From the NCBI GenBank assembly GCA_038496445.1, contig JALMLS010000593.1:62001-126000 (forward strand): a stretch of 64,000 bases of DNA. The letters run 5' to 3'. Within the stretch, counting starts at the first letter, position 1; each line of letters begins with the position of its first letter. Shown one piece after another: positions 47,829-59,800 of the stretch. This DNA is from Trichosphaerium sp. ATCC 40318. Its lineage: Eukaryota; Discosea; Flabellinia; Trichosidae. The position numbers and the translations under genes are program-made. A model generated the notes under the pieces. The model was not told the DNA's origin, did no database searches, and saw nothing but the letters and a program-made list of their open reading frames with translations.

Positions 47829-48411
47829 TCATCGCGTTCTATCCAAGTATCCAAGGAATACATAGACTACTTCTTTAAAATCCTCGCGTGTAATTGCAAA
47901 TTGCAAAAATTCTTTCTCTTCTACGCAACGCATTGTATCAGTTATTTTATCACAAAGCTTCTCATCGTATTTGACAAGAACACCGATTAGGTCTGCTTTG
48001 AATTTAGCAATCCATTTAGTGATACGCTCAATACTCTGTGTTTCTACTTTATTATATCTGATTGTATAGTTTAGAACACATATAACGCACAAAGAAGTAA
48101 TAAAAAAAAAAAACAACCAAAATTGAATTAAAACGCATACAAACCATCAGATTTTACTCGTACCTGAAGTAATTTGTTGTTGATGAACACATATAACGAA
48201 AGGAGTACTTGAGAGTGAGGAAGTCGTCTTTGTTTATCTGATTTTGTTTGTAAAGGAGTACAACTCTGAAAAATATCGCATAAACCGATTTTCTGAACTT
48301 TTGGGCGGTTGCATCGTCTGTGTAGTCATGTATTAATTTTGTAATGTAATCCATTAGCCTCGCGCTTTCGGCGTCTAGTTTAGTAAGAACTTTGCGCTGT
48401 ATCGCTTCCAT
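47829..48411 (-). CDS. TNFAIP8L: TNFAIP8-like (TIPE family) protein
   Basis: TIPE proteins are all-helical phosphoinositide carriers tied to inflammation and cell death in animals. The ATG at 48411-48409 gives MEAIQRKVLTKLDAESARLM, then DYITKLIHDYTDDATAQKF, VVLLYKQNQINKDDFLTLKY and YMCSSTTNYFRY. These align with the human KKILGKMASKS, VLDELYRVTKEYTQNKKEA, LAILYRNNQFNQDELALM and HQLAMTVVSF. The second exon gives NKVETQSIERITKWIAKFKADLIG, DEKLCDKITDTMRCVEE and ends VFLGYLDRTR with TGA. One intron splits it (about 48060-48165). At about 165 residues it is close to the family length. Confidence 0.82.
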
Positions 48412-48810
48412 TACGAGGTGGCTGTAAATTTAGCTAGCGAACAATTAATTTGATGCAGCGGAGGCAAGTCCGACTTGGTACCTGTTTAAACCTAGATACT
48501 TTTTATGGCCAGCTGCTGTAAAGCTGTTTTTCTTCTATTTTGACCAACGACGATTTCCGCTTACTCTTCTTTTAGGACAAACGTAAGGAGTTTTAGGGAG
48601 TTACTGTGACGTCCAAAACAACAAAAATCAAGCCTATTGTGCAACTGTACAAACATTCTCTTTTTTTGGCAAAAAAAACGTAGAAGTCTTGTTTGTCAAG
48701 TGTGATGGTAAAGAATAGCGTAAATACATGTCCTATAGTACAATATGGAAAGAATCTCAAAGCTTGAGGATTTTTTTTTTTTACTATTTGGAGAGGATAG
48801 AGTACAATGA

Positions 48811-50027
48811 TTACCATCCGCGTTTAAACATCTCTGCTACTGTCATTAATAGCATTGAAATAAAAATAACAATGTATCGTATGTTAGACCATTCTGACAG
48901 TCCTGATGATCGTCTCCATATCTGATAATACTTGCTTGGTAGACATTTAGAATAACCAGCATTTATAATTTTCTACAATAACCAAGTTAGATTTGTGTCT
49001 TCTACTTTCCATATCTGGACTGTAATTTGACTCTTACCTCTTCAAGTATTCTGAGACTCTTTCTTTTAGCCTCTCGTAATGCAATTCGTTGTTGATGAAG
49101 CTCTTCACCTGTAAGTCTTGGAAATCTACGCGTTCCTGTCAGTACAAAACCACAAAAATAAAATAAAATATCCATAAAAAGACTTACGGTACAGCAGTTG
49201 CTACAGCTACTTTTTGATTACGTATTTTTGCTCGACGCGCTGAGCGTTCAGAATCCATAGCTTCTCGTATTGCTTTAGTAGAACTCAAGTGGTACCATTC
49301 ATCAATTTCTTCCCCTGGCTCTAAATCCGCCAAAGAAATAGTGTTTCTTCCAATAAAGTCATCACGTTTTAATCTATCCCAATCATATACCTCAATAGCA
49401 ATTGTATCATCTTCAAGAGAATGTGGAATAACACTACATAACACTTAACAACACACTACTACATATTACCGTACAATTCGCATTCTTCATTCCAAACAGG
49501 ATTCTACAACAAAAAAACACAAAATGTGAGCAAATATACTCGAAAATCAAAGGTAGAAGCAGTACGTACTAGGTTCTTTTTCTTGATTTTTGTAGTGTAT
49601 TTTTTTAAGTTAAAATATATCTTGGCATAGGGATCACTCAGACCTATTGATCATGAACTTAGTGGGTGGTTTATACGTCGTAGACACTCCTACCATTAGA
49701 ATCCTTTGCATCCAAATTACGTGCTTCTGGTATCTGTATTTCAAGCTTACCATCAAGCTTGTTTAATCTCGACGGAGGTTGGTATTTTATTATCAAACGA
49801 ATTTCTCCTGAAAATCCGAGGTGGAATTTGCGCTCCACGAACTCCTTCGTTTTATCCTTTGTCTTGTCTACGTATTGTTACACCAAGATAAATCCGGTAC
49901 ACATGCCTATTTCAGCTTCTATAAAGCTCAACGCTTTTTTTGATTTATCATGTGTTGATTCTATCCTGTCGCTTATTAATGACCTTATAACGCGCAATGA
50001 GTTGCAAATAAGTAAACTAATGCTTGT
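48811..50027 (-). CDS. C2-domain protein with C-terminal membrane anchor
   Basis: C2 domains bind phospholipids, often with calcium. The first supported exon is helical and basic (LICNSLRVIRSLISDRIESTHD), then AEI|DKTKDKTKEFVERKFHLGFSG. The C2 fold follows: GEIRLIIKYQPPSRLNKLDG, KLEIQIPEARNLDAKDSNG, LSDPYAKIYFNLKKYTTKI, NLNPVWNEECELY, VIPHSLEDDTIAIEVYDWDRL and RDDFIGRNTISLADLEPGEE. Asp residues in DAKD, SDPY and YDWDRLKRDDFIG suggest calcium ligands. The C-terminal helix NIRYIVIFISMLLMTVAEMF before KRGW* is a single membrane segment, so it is predicted to be tail-anchored, perhaps at an ER contact site. An intron near 49900 uses a GC donor (GCATGT). The start codon is not resolved. Confidence 0.75.
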
Positions 50028-50475
50028 ACAGTGCCCTCTCCGTTTGTTTTCTTGCTGTAGACAACGCAAACGATTTTGCTTTCGTGTGGGTTTTACTGTG
50101 GCTCTTTCTATGACGCGTTTAGCTATTTTGATTAGGTACAGTAATAAAAGTACTTTTTCTTATGCCCACGCGCAGACTTCGGTCTTTGCTCCTCCTAACG
50201 TTACTTTAGATCATTTTTTCCGTTTAAAAGTACGAACTATGGAATTATTGGCCATATTAATGCTTTTTATGGATTATTCATTATTGTAGAGGCCTTGAAC
50301 GTAGTTTTCGTTGTTTTCGGAACTTAACTGCATTTTGTTCAAATTTCGGGCTTGCTTAGTTGCGCTACACGTCACATCTGCCACATTTTCACTAGCGCTA
50401 CGTTTAAACATCGCCAGTAGCAAAAATCCCAAATTCCACATCATCAACATACAAACTTATCAACAGTGAAGCACC
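50028..50475. other. Divergent promoter and unresolved 5' end of the C2 gene
   Basis: The first exon(s) of the C2 gene probably lie here, but I could not fix the start codon. A plus-strand open frame (to 50289) is more likely its shadow. PARP16 begins at 50476. Confidence 0.4.
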
Positions 50476-52051
50476 ATGCAAAATACGTTCGCTCAGCAAG
50501 GCGATATGGCACACGAAGAACAAAAAAGATGGGTGCGGCAAGTAACCCAACGTATTCGCGATAACAAAAAGGAAATGAAGCCTGCGGAACCAGACAAGAG
50601 GTACTACGTGAAAGTTAGATTAATTTGGGCTATTACTACATTGTGTCTCGCCCCGTTACGCCTCGAGATTATTCTAATACGTTGTAGAGAGGTCGTAGAA
50701 CAAAGAACAAGGAGTGCGCTCCAAAACGAACTGGCTGCGTCATCTTTGCTTCTGAGCCTTTTTGCGAACGCTGCAAAGAGCTACAGGCGCTTTACTATTT
50801 GTGAGCCATTTCCTCCTCAGTTCAGGGACTCCAAAACTCTCGACAAGAAGTTCAAAGACGTCGTACGCACACCACAAGGCTGACATCCAAGAGAACTGAC
50901 ATTTTCATTGACAGGAAATGTACTTAGACGCACTCCCCGAATTGAACACATTTAAAACTCACCCTAAAGCTCTCTCAAGTATGTGTTTCTATAACGTAAC
51001 TGTACCACAATTTCTCATCTTTTCTCCTAGATCTACCTCGTCCTGCTCTTGATCTATTAGACTGGGTGGTTAACCCTATTTCGGATGGGTTTAGTTTGAA
51101 AGAAATCGAATTAGAACAAGTATGACAACTCAACTTAGTAGCTTTATTTTTGATTGAAATTTAACATTTTTCCTAGTTTGAAGAAGCTATGAGTAGCGAG
51201 GATACAGAGATATTCTCAAAGAAGTCTAGACCAAGTAGAATTTTTGAACTGGAATACCATGAGGATTGTGAAAAGTCCAATTTATTTTCTAAACTTGAGG
51301 AAGAGCACGGAAGCTTCGCAGGTGCGATAGAAGACACCACACAAAAAAAAGTAAAAACTGACATTGTTCAATTAAGGATACCATGGCAGTTCTCTTGAGA
51401 ACATTCATTCGATTGTTCGTAACGGTTTAGATGAGACATACGCTAAAAAGGGTTCCATCTATGGTGAGGGTATTTATTTATCGGAAAACAGGCACGTGAT
51501 ACTTGATTTCTGATCTAAATGTATTTTTGACTAAATTAATTGATTAGGGATGTTGCGTACAACTTTTTAGTTTGCAAAAAGAATGATGTAGAGAGTAATA
51601 TCTTGGGTACACGTACCGGTTGTATAGCAGCTTGTAGAGTCCTAAAGCACCCAGAAGTGCGTCGATATATGTCCAAGACAGAACGAGGATACAAGGTACA
51701 TATAATCTTGTGTCGGTCTACTCACAGTTTTTTTTTCAAGGATTCAGCTATATTGGTTGACGGCGATAAGCAGTTACCAAAGGGCTACGTTGTTGCAAAC
51801 AACAACGAGTATGTGCTTGTAAAATACGTACTATTGTACAGCGACAGCTCAGGCGTCAGGTATTCACTTCATATGAGTTCTTAACGTGTGATTTGCTAAC
51901 TTGTAGCTTTAGCGCAAAGAAAAAGAAACGCGTAAACATTTGCATGTACATGTTTTTTCTTTACGTGTTTGTAATTTTGGCAATTTTCCTGATGAGAGGG
52001 AACTATCTCGTCCGGTGGGGACTTGCCTCTCATGAGACTATTGAGTTGTAG
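50476..52051 (+). CDS. PARP16: PARP16-like mono-ADP-ribosyltransferase with C-terminal membrane helix
   Basis: PARP16 is an ER tail-anchored ADP-ribosyltransferase of the unfolded protein response. The ATG at 50476 gives MQNTFAQQGDMAHEEQKRWV. An N-terminal helical part includes LAASSLLLSLFANAAKSYRR, matching the human DLRCSLFASALQSYKRDS. The catalytic domain follows: RPSRIFELEYHEDCEKS, then AG|YHGSSLENIHSIVRNGLDET with the catalytic His, GSIYGEGIYLSENR, TGCIAACRVLKHPEVRR and LPKGYVVANNNEYVLVKYVL. The H-Y-Y triad positions of the PARP16 clade are kept. The C-terminus (RVNICMYMFFLYVFVILAIF) is a single membrane helix before LMRGNYLVRW and TAG. One intron (51492-51547) starts GCACGTGATA and joins SENR|DVAYNFL in frame. 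Confidence 0.9.
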
Positions 52052-52287
52052 AGTAAAATGAGAGATCGCTAGTGTAGTACAAAGACAGTGGCGGCTGTTG
52101 ACATTGTAATTTTTTTTGTAAAGCAATAGTAAACCATGTAATATCCCAAACGCAGTGCGCCAGTTTTTTGATTGTTATGTCAATCGAGTTAAACAGGAAA
52201 TTCACGAGCCAACATTTTCAGTAACAACCCAAACCACCGCGCTTTCAACCCGACAACGTAATTCTATCACCCGCACTCAAAACGGGA
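52052..52287. other. Intergenic region
   Basis: About 240 bases lie between two same-strand genes. No gene signal was seen. Confidence 0.5.
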
Positions 52288-53786
52288 ATGTTAGATGTTT
52301 ATTCACCTCAAACGAGCCATTGTGACCCCTCATCGCCTTCTCCTTCATCTATATACTCATTAGGCGATTCTATAGTACTTGGCGAGGAAGGAAAACCAGG
52401 AAATGCAGAAACACCTTCCCCTTTGATATCTACGACGAGTTGCAGCGAAACAGAGCCAACAACACCTCCTTTCTGTGAGCAATCGCCCTTCACACTAAAA
52501 GTGATCAACACTGCACCCAGCGCATCAAAATTACTTGTAACCTCCGAAACAACACTCAACGAGCTAACTGAAGCGCCCCATCGTGATGGCGTCACGGTTA
52601 CGCTAAAGTACACATCAGAGCATGCTGATGGCTCATACACTACAGAACGCGCGTCAATATTTGTACCAAAGGCGAGTTTCACGCGTTACAAGCAGGTAAA
52701 AATATCTAAATTAGTGGCAACACTGTGCACCAATTTCTCTTCTCACACGCTCTGCTAGCTCACACGTAACCACGTTGTAAACTGGGAAGTACTACAAGAC
52801 GTTCTATCTCGCGTTGAGGACGTAGTTAAAGTTCCAGTAAACGATGTCATACACGTTTGGCCAAGAGTCACTGAAACAATATTTGACCCTGACCATCTTG
52901 TATTGGGTCCTACAGAAGGTTGGGAACATAACACGTTGGAAGCCAACAACGTACGTTTACAAGCAACTGAGAATTTTATTTTTTTTTTATTTTTTTGTGT
53001 TTAATTATTTTCTTGCTTTGGTGCTTATTATTTTAGGTTTATATTGCTCCTAGTATTATAGATGTACCTGGTGGAAGTGCTGGTAATGGTGTATTTGCAA
53101 ATAGAGGATTTAGGTACGTGTAGAAACGATTTTTTTTTCTGAAAAAGTAACTTTCAATTTAGGGAAGGGGAAATTATTGCATTTTTTGGAGGACGTTTAC
53201 AACATGAGAGTAATAAGATGGAGATAGATTGCGATAGTGATTATGTACTTGTAATTGGAAAAGGATGGGAGATTGATGGTACAACCACAAACCCTTTTTT
53301 TTGCCACTTTTTTGACGCTTTGTTTTTTTTTTTCAAGGTAAATGGGCCGAAAATACTTTAGGTCACATGATTAATTCTACAACGCCAGAAACAGGTTATT
53401 TTAAAACAACAGGAAAGCGTGTAAAGCGTAATGTGAGGTTTGGCCGTTTTGCTGACCTTATTAAATACAACGGTATTCTACCAGGTACATGAACGTCAAC
53501 AGCTCCTTTTTGTTTCGCGTGCTTTTTGATTTTTTTTTTTTGAATTCCCTTTTTTTTGTTGTTGGTTTTTTGAAGCTGACCGGTGTGTTTAGTACGCGCA
53601 GATCGATTCATTCGCAAAGGCGAAGAGTTAATCACTAGCTACGGTATCAATTTTTGGCGAGTTAGGAACTTGAAGCGTAAATTGACTGAAGGACCTAATC
53701 TTTTCAATGATAATAAGAGAAGATGTAGGCGGAAAGCAAACAAAAAGATGGCAAGTGTCATTGAATTTTTAAGGAGTGAAGACTGA
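52288..53786 (+). CDS. SET-domain protein with Ser/Thr/Pro-rich N-terminus
   Basis: SET proteins transfer methyl groups to lysine. The ATG at 52288 begins MLDVYSPQTSHCDPSSPSPSS, a Ser/Thr/Pro-rich and probably disordered region to about residue 100. A middle region (WEVLQDVLSRVEDVVKVPVN, FDPDHLVLGPTEGWEHN) is not recognised. The SET fold includes GNGVFANRGFR|EGEIIAFFGGRLQHES, DSDYVLVIGKGW, ENTLGHMINSTTPETGY, the segment RFGRFADLIKYNGILPVRADR and the end FIRKGEELITSYGINFW. The usual RFxNHSCxPN is replaced by GHMINSTTP..., so activity is uncertain. There is a Lys/Arg-rich C-terminus and a TGA stop. Two or three short introns lie between 52930 and 53610. Confidence 0.75.
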
Positions 53787-54168
53787 AGAAAACAGCAGAA
53801 TAATTAGTCCCTGAAATATGTTGTTTACAGTCCCTAAACACCGTTGTAGTATTGAAAAGAAAAAGAATGTAACATAAGTAAAAAAACAAAAACTGGTAGT
53901 TCAGTTCTATTCATTTATTCTACCTTATAAAACCAGTACTTTCAAGGCGTGGTTTGAATGATTTGAAGCGTAACTTGAGCGGATTAAGTCCTTTTTTCCA
54001 ATGAACGCGTTTGGACTCAAGCTTTCAGTGATAGGTTGAACTACCGTTGGTTTCAGGTTTGTAGGATTGCATGTCGAGGTATGGCATACCTCAATGGACA
54101 CCGCACAGTATTTACCATAATTCTCGGGTATTGTACGCATCAAAAGTATCTACTGACCTTCCTGACAG
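53787..54168. other. Intergenic region with unresolved start of SCNM1
   Basis: A minus-strand ATG frame of 71 codons (54140-53925, MRTIPENYGKYCAVSIEVCH...) has no recognised match and overlaps where the SCNM1 5' exon should lie. It is not called as a gene. The SCNM1 start codon must lie in this stretch. Confidence 0.35.
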
Positions 54169-55284
54169 CGTAACAATGTAATTCTTGAGCAAATTCCAGC
54201 TAGAGAATATACTACGTACGTTAGCAGCTGTTTAACGTGGTGATGTAACTGATTTACGCATAGAACACGTTCTGGAAAGCTTAAATGCCTTGTTTGCCCG
54301 TGGAAACCTGTTTTTGATAACGGGCAAGCTCTTGGTGTTCACAGGAATGGCAAGAAGCATAAAGCACAGGTTAGTCGCGTATTCACCCATTTATAAGCGA
54401 AAAAGACGTCATAATTAAAATAGGGTGCAAGGAATAAGAAATCACAACGCCAAGTGGCTTACATACCTGATATCCAACGTGTGAATGATCCAGCACCTAT
54501 TCTCACTGCAGTGCGCTCGGCTGATTTATCTGGTGGGCATGAAATGTACTGTGACACTTTGACACTTGATCCAGAAATAGTTCTATCTAAACTATTTTAG
54601 ATCTAACAAACGAAAACAACCATTTAGTACAGTAGCTACAAATAACGAACAAGATTTTTTTGAACCTGTGTGGAAGAAGCAAAAGGTATGTCAAGGAGAG
54701 CGACGGTAATTAAGATAAATGACTAAATGACACGTGTTAGGTTGAGACGTTGAACACACAACCCATTGTGAAGCGTGGCAATCCTGTACGACGCACGCCA
54801 GCAACTTACAATAACAAATCTCATCATCACGTTCCAATACCTCCTTCGTGGCAAGCCTCGAGTAGCTCTGTTAATGAGATTAAACCTGTGGTACCACAGG
54901 GAACTTCAGTGAGAGATTTAAAGAAGGAAAGTGAGTGTACGCAATACTATGCGCGGATACAATCGCTTGGGTGGAAGAGGAGCGAAGCAGGTTAGCAAAG
55001 ATTCTTTAAATACAGTTTTATTTTTAACAGCATTGATTACAGGAGAATGGTTTAAAGATCCTGAGCTTGAATGGGAGTCAGACGATGATGAACCTCCTGC
55101 ACCACCAGAGCATTTAGGTATTGAGCTTGTAATTCAAAAGGACTCAGAAGAATTACAAACAAATGAAAAGATTATAAAGCCAAAGAAGGAGCTTAGTGCT
55201 GAAAAGAAGGAAAAGGTTGCAATAAAGCGAAGAAATAGGAAACAAAAGCAAAAAAAGAACAAAGAAACGTTGATAATTTCATAA
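54169..55284 (+). CDS. SCNM1: SCNM1-like zinc-finger protein (minor spliceosome factor), 5' end incomplete
   Basis: Human SCNM1 is a U1C-type C2H2 protein found in the minor (U12) spliceosome. The first supported exon reads RNNVILEQIPAREYTT|TRSGKLKCLVCPWKPVFDNG with QALGVHRNGKKHKA, aligning with SCNM1 YIPEDEALMLRDGRFACAIC and HRPVLD...HRAGKKHLS. A Ser/Pro-rich middle (SRPFSTVATNN-type, PIVKRGNPVRRTPATYNN, HHHVPIPPSWQASSSS) follows. The C-terminus has YYARIQSLGWKRSEAG|EWFKDPELEWESDDDEPPAP, which matches SCNM1 YLTLRSSGWIPDGRGRWVKD and FDSDEEEPPDLP closely. A long Lys-rich tail ends ETLIIS and TAA. The start codon lies upstream of the CAG acceptor at 54168 and was not resolved. Confidence 0.85.
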
Positions 55285-55665
55285 TTTTTTTTGAACGTGG
55301 GCTACACGCTAAACTGACAAAAAAAAAATTATCACGTGACCAAAAAAAAATCTAGTCCGGGTGATTTATCGTAATCGGCACCCGTGTGCCACTCGAATAA
55401 GCTAATTTGCCAAATAAAGCCTACCAACAAAAAAAATTATTCAACCCCTTCCTTCGCTTCAACCACCTCACGACCTTCAAGCGAAAAAAGAAGGAAAAAC
55501 ACTGAGACAAAAAAAAAAAAAAAGCTACAAACGCGGAATTTAATTAAATAAAAACAAAACAAAGCCAAGGCCTTTCTTTAAAATAATTTTTTTTATTTTT
55601 TTCTACAATACACACAGTCGTCACCAACAAAGGAATTTTGTTTTTAAAACCTACTCATTACCCAT

Positions 55666-56499
55666 CTATAAAAGAGTACAAGAGCGTCCTAATATCTTAC
55701 CACCTTTTCTCTTTGATTTAGTTGTCTTACCACCAGGTCCAGAGACTTGAATAGGATTATCATGTTCGTGATTACGTATCTCCCTTACAAGCTCGAAAAA
55801 GCAGTTATCCACGTTATGGCGTGTTTTAGCGCTTGTTTCAAAAAAAGGTATTTTCCTCTCCTCTGCCCATGTTTCTGCCTCGGCTGTTGATACCTGCCTT
55901 GAATCTTCAAGATCAGCCTTGTTTCCAACTAAAACAATTGGTGCACGATCATCATCCTTTACGCGTAAAATATGCGTGTAGAACGTCTCTAACTCTTCAA
56001 AAGATGATCTTGTGCATATAGACTAAACGTATAGACATAAATAAACCGGAAGAAACAATCAGTTGTTACGCACGTAGCACAAAATAAAACCTTGACCAAA
56101 TCGCATGTATTGATCACGCATAGCAGAATATTCTTCCTGTCCAGCTGTATCTAGAATATCAAGCAAGCACGTTTCGTTATCTATCGTTACTTGTTTTCTG
56201 TTTAACAAAATAAAGGTTAAAAACTTGATTATTGGGTTGATACAAGACAAGGTAGAGATGTAACAAGGATAATTTCTTTTTATGTTTTTTGAACAAAAAA
56301 AAAAAAATAGATTGGACTGGTAAGATGGGTTAAGATGGGGTTAAATAGGTTACCTGTAATTATCTTCAATAGTTGGATCGTAAACAAATACGAAATGTTG
56401 GTGGCAAAATTGAATTGACAGTGCGCTCTTACCAACACCACCGCCGCCAATAACAGCGATACGGTAAATAAGAGAGCTTGATGCAGGTTGTTCAGACAT
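55666..56499 (-). CDS. RAS: Ras-family small GTPase with CAAX box
   Basis: This is a membrane-anchored GTP switch. The ATG at 56499-56497 gives [20 protein letters not shown], then the P-loop [19 protein letters not shown] and the effector segment [16 protein letters not shown] (matching Ras YDPTIEDSYRKQ). Switch II is [22 protein letters not shown] and the G-4 motif is [34 protein letters not shown] is the G-5 region. The C-terminus is basic and ends SCTLL with a CAAX-type box (CTLL, predicted geranylgeranylation). TAG is at 55668-55666. The P-loop has Gly at the Ras Ala-11 position; Gly-12 and Gly-13 are kept. Introns are short. Confidence 0.95.
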
Positions 56500-56869
56500 T
56501 TTAGTTGCTATTGTTGGGTGTTGAGCTGGAGAAATTGGTTAGTTTTGATTTGAAAAACAATTAAGTTTTTTTTTAAAATGTTTTAATGCCGTTTGGAGGT
56601 TGTTTAAAACATAAATTTGAAGCAAGTGTTACCTTTTCTACTGGTGTTTGTAATTGGTTGAGATTGAAATGTAACTTTGCAGTTTTGTTTTAAGTCACGT
56701 TTTCAGGCCAACTGAAAAAAAAAAAAAACACGTGTTGCGAAGAGTTATCATGCCTTTTCTAGGATTGGCCGGCCTTGGCTAAATCATTTTTTGTTTCACT
56801 TTGTGAATGGTATTATTGAAGGGTTTTATGCAGTTTCACCGGTTTTTTTATTTATTTATAATTTTTCTG

Positions 56870-59800
56870 TTATTTGAGTTTTGTGTACGAGTTTTTGAGC
56901 GCTTCTGCAATAAATGACTTGGTATCATCATCACTAAACTCGGAACCAACAACAGCAAGGTATATCCAAGCAGGAAGGAACTGAGCGTCCATAACACCTT
57001 CCATGTCACAAATCTAAAAAAGTTTTAAAATACTCCGATCTTTTGTTAACTAGTTTTCTTCACTTGACGTACTACTTCCTTGTTGGGTATTTTATCTCTA
57101 AGCATGTACTGTACAACGTAGTCTATATTACAAGGTACAGAACGAAGAATATCAACGACCTTGGCCTGAGAACTGTAAGAAGGGAACGGGAGCAGAGAGC
57201 AATTAACGGTTCATCTAAGCGCGTACCTCATTGTTCAAGCGACTCAATAGCATATTTTTAAGCATTGTATCTTGTTTGCTATTTGATAGTTCTCGAACTA
57301 TTTCTGCTACAAATGTAGGCGTCAACTCGAATACCTCCCTCTCAACGTATTGTAGGAAAACACTAAACAGAAATAAATTTCGGTGAAAGTTTAAAAAAAA
57401 ATCAAACATAGAAACTTTTTTCCGCTCTTGAGCGTTAACTATCCTTGTTGCCACTTGAGTCCTTTGTTTCTTTGTGTACAATTAAAGACGTACGTTTTAG
57501 GTAACGTGCGCCATCCAAGAGTGGCAAAGTGCTCATGGAAACCTTTAGGGAAAGGAAACAATAACTCTTCTAAAGCACAATGAAAGTGAGATAACACTTG
57601 GAACTGGATATATTCATCCTTGTTCTCAAGACTTGTTTTAATTATATTGTAGTATAGAATGTTGGCTTGAATGACCTGAATAGAGAAGGTATGTTAGGGA
57701 TACATGTGAGTTTGTACCCGATCGGTTTTTTTAGTCACGTGCCTGGAGGGTGCGGTATAGAATAGCCCAACGAAACGATACCTCTCTTGTTATTCTTAAC
57801 TCTTTGTTAAATTGTGAAAAAATATGTTGTCCGAGTGCAGTCACTATTTCGATACGTTTTGGGTCTGGTGGAAAATCGGAAGTGTCCAGTTCTGGACTTA
57901 GTGTGTCTACATAGATAGATTAGAAAAAGAGATACAAAAAAAACCAAGGCTGGGATTTGCATCAACAGAAATGAAACACAGTAAAAAAAAAAAACCTTTC
58001 GATATTTTTGTCTCCACCTCGAGGAGTAGTTACGCGCAAATAAAAATAAGTGTATGTGTAATACCTGGTTCTTCCATTAACTCATCTTCAATACCAAACA
58101 TATTTTTAATGCCAGATAAGAACCTACAACCCAAAATTAGAAAAAAGCCAAACGGCCAGTTTAATTTTTTTTTCTAAAGTGGATTACCTTCTTATGCCAG
58201 GAGAAGACTGACTCTCACTATTGCGTTTTATAGTATCAATTTGACTTTTTGAAGATGCACCTAAGTCTTTGTTAATGTTATTAACGCAAAATCAAAGAAT
58301 CTGTACGTGATAGAGATGCGATAACTTCAGTTCTTTCATAAGTAGGAAGAATAACATCTTCAAGTGAAAATCTGACTCTCTTCGTCCTAGAAAATCTTGT
58401 CGCAGTCCTAAAGGATAATAAGTTATCAGTATAAAAGAAGGAGATGACCGTCAAGTAAACGAATATCAAAAACTATTCTAACCTTGCGCGGTCGGATATT
58501 GGCATTGACCAAAGTTTTATGTTTGTTAGATATCTTGTTGGTAACTTCTTTATAGTGTCCCTCTTGATCGGATAACAAGAAGTGATTGGTAAAGCATTAA
58601 CGATAGCCATTGCTCTATTTTTCTTTGCAGTGATACGTTTAGCAAACGCAGCATAAGGCATACCTAATAAAGAAGTAAACAACAAAATAACAGCGCAAGA
58701 AAAAAATTTTGTGTCAAAGACTTTCTTCTTTCACAAAACGCCATCCGTACCGATCAGGTACTCCTTGAATAGGCCTGCTGTAACATTGAAAGGGTGATTT
58801 GTACATATGTGCATCATCATCTGTTAACACGTGTTATGTTAGTACACGTGTGATAAAGCTTAAATATTTTGCTTGTCGTACAGATGCAACAAGTTCAGGA
58901 TCTTGAAGATGTATTATAGCCAAGTGGAGTGCTTGATTATGAAGTTCTGAAGATGAAGAATCGAAAATTTTTAATAAAACAGCACGGTTTACTGTCATTG
59001 AGTAAAGTGAGCCATCACGTTTGTCCTTAATCATATGAACTAGTATTGAAGTTAATTAATGAAGAAAGTCAAAATTAAATCAAAATTCAATTTAAAATGT
59101 TTACGTGTATGTGTCCTCTCTGGGTTAATTACTTCAAAAATCTCAGCAACACCAAGTTCATTTTCTTCTTGATTAGGAAGAAGAGTCGAAAATTTTGCAC
59201 CTAAACTCAGGTTGGTTAGTGAAAAATTAAATCCAATTTTTTTTTTCTCCAAATTAACACTTGGTGCTAAAGGGATCGTACCGTTAAGTATTAGGTTGAA
59301 ATGTGGATCATATTTGACACCACATACAATGAATTGTAGATGGTAGCCAGGAATATAAACAAGAAGCAAGTCATTCAAAGAGTCAAACAGCACCTAAAAG
59401 CGTCCATCAGTTTAGTTGTTTTTTTCAGAAAAAAAAAAAATCACATATTTCTACGTACACGCGTTTTTCTAGCGCGCTCATCGCTTATATTTCTGATAGG
59501 TATAGAAAACTGAAGTTTAATATCTTGGTGGATCATAAAGATAGATATTTGGATTGATGCCAGGTGCTAGCGAGTACTTAATTTCTGGGAACTGATTGCA
59601 AAAAAAAAACTATCGAATTGAAATTGTCAAATACCTTGCTGTCTGTGAACCCATGTTGTTGACACAAGCAAATAGCATCCTCCTTCTAATACGCCAATAA
59701 GTGATTAACACAATAGGGAATTATCAGCGTACATCTGCAGAGGGCATACGGACGATATGAAGGTAGTCATCAGATACTCGATTTATACGGTTTTCTACAC

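Noticed and set aside
53925-54140. Minus-strand 71-codon ATG frame
   Set aside because: No recognisable similarity, and it overlaps the expected 5' exon of SCNM1 on the other strand.
4806-56499. Genome-wide reassignment of TAG as sense
   Set aside because: UHRF1-like, PARP16 and Ras reading frames all appear to end at TAG at the expected family C-terminus.
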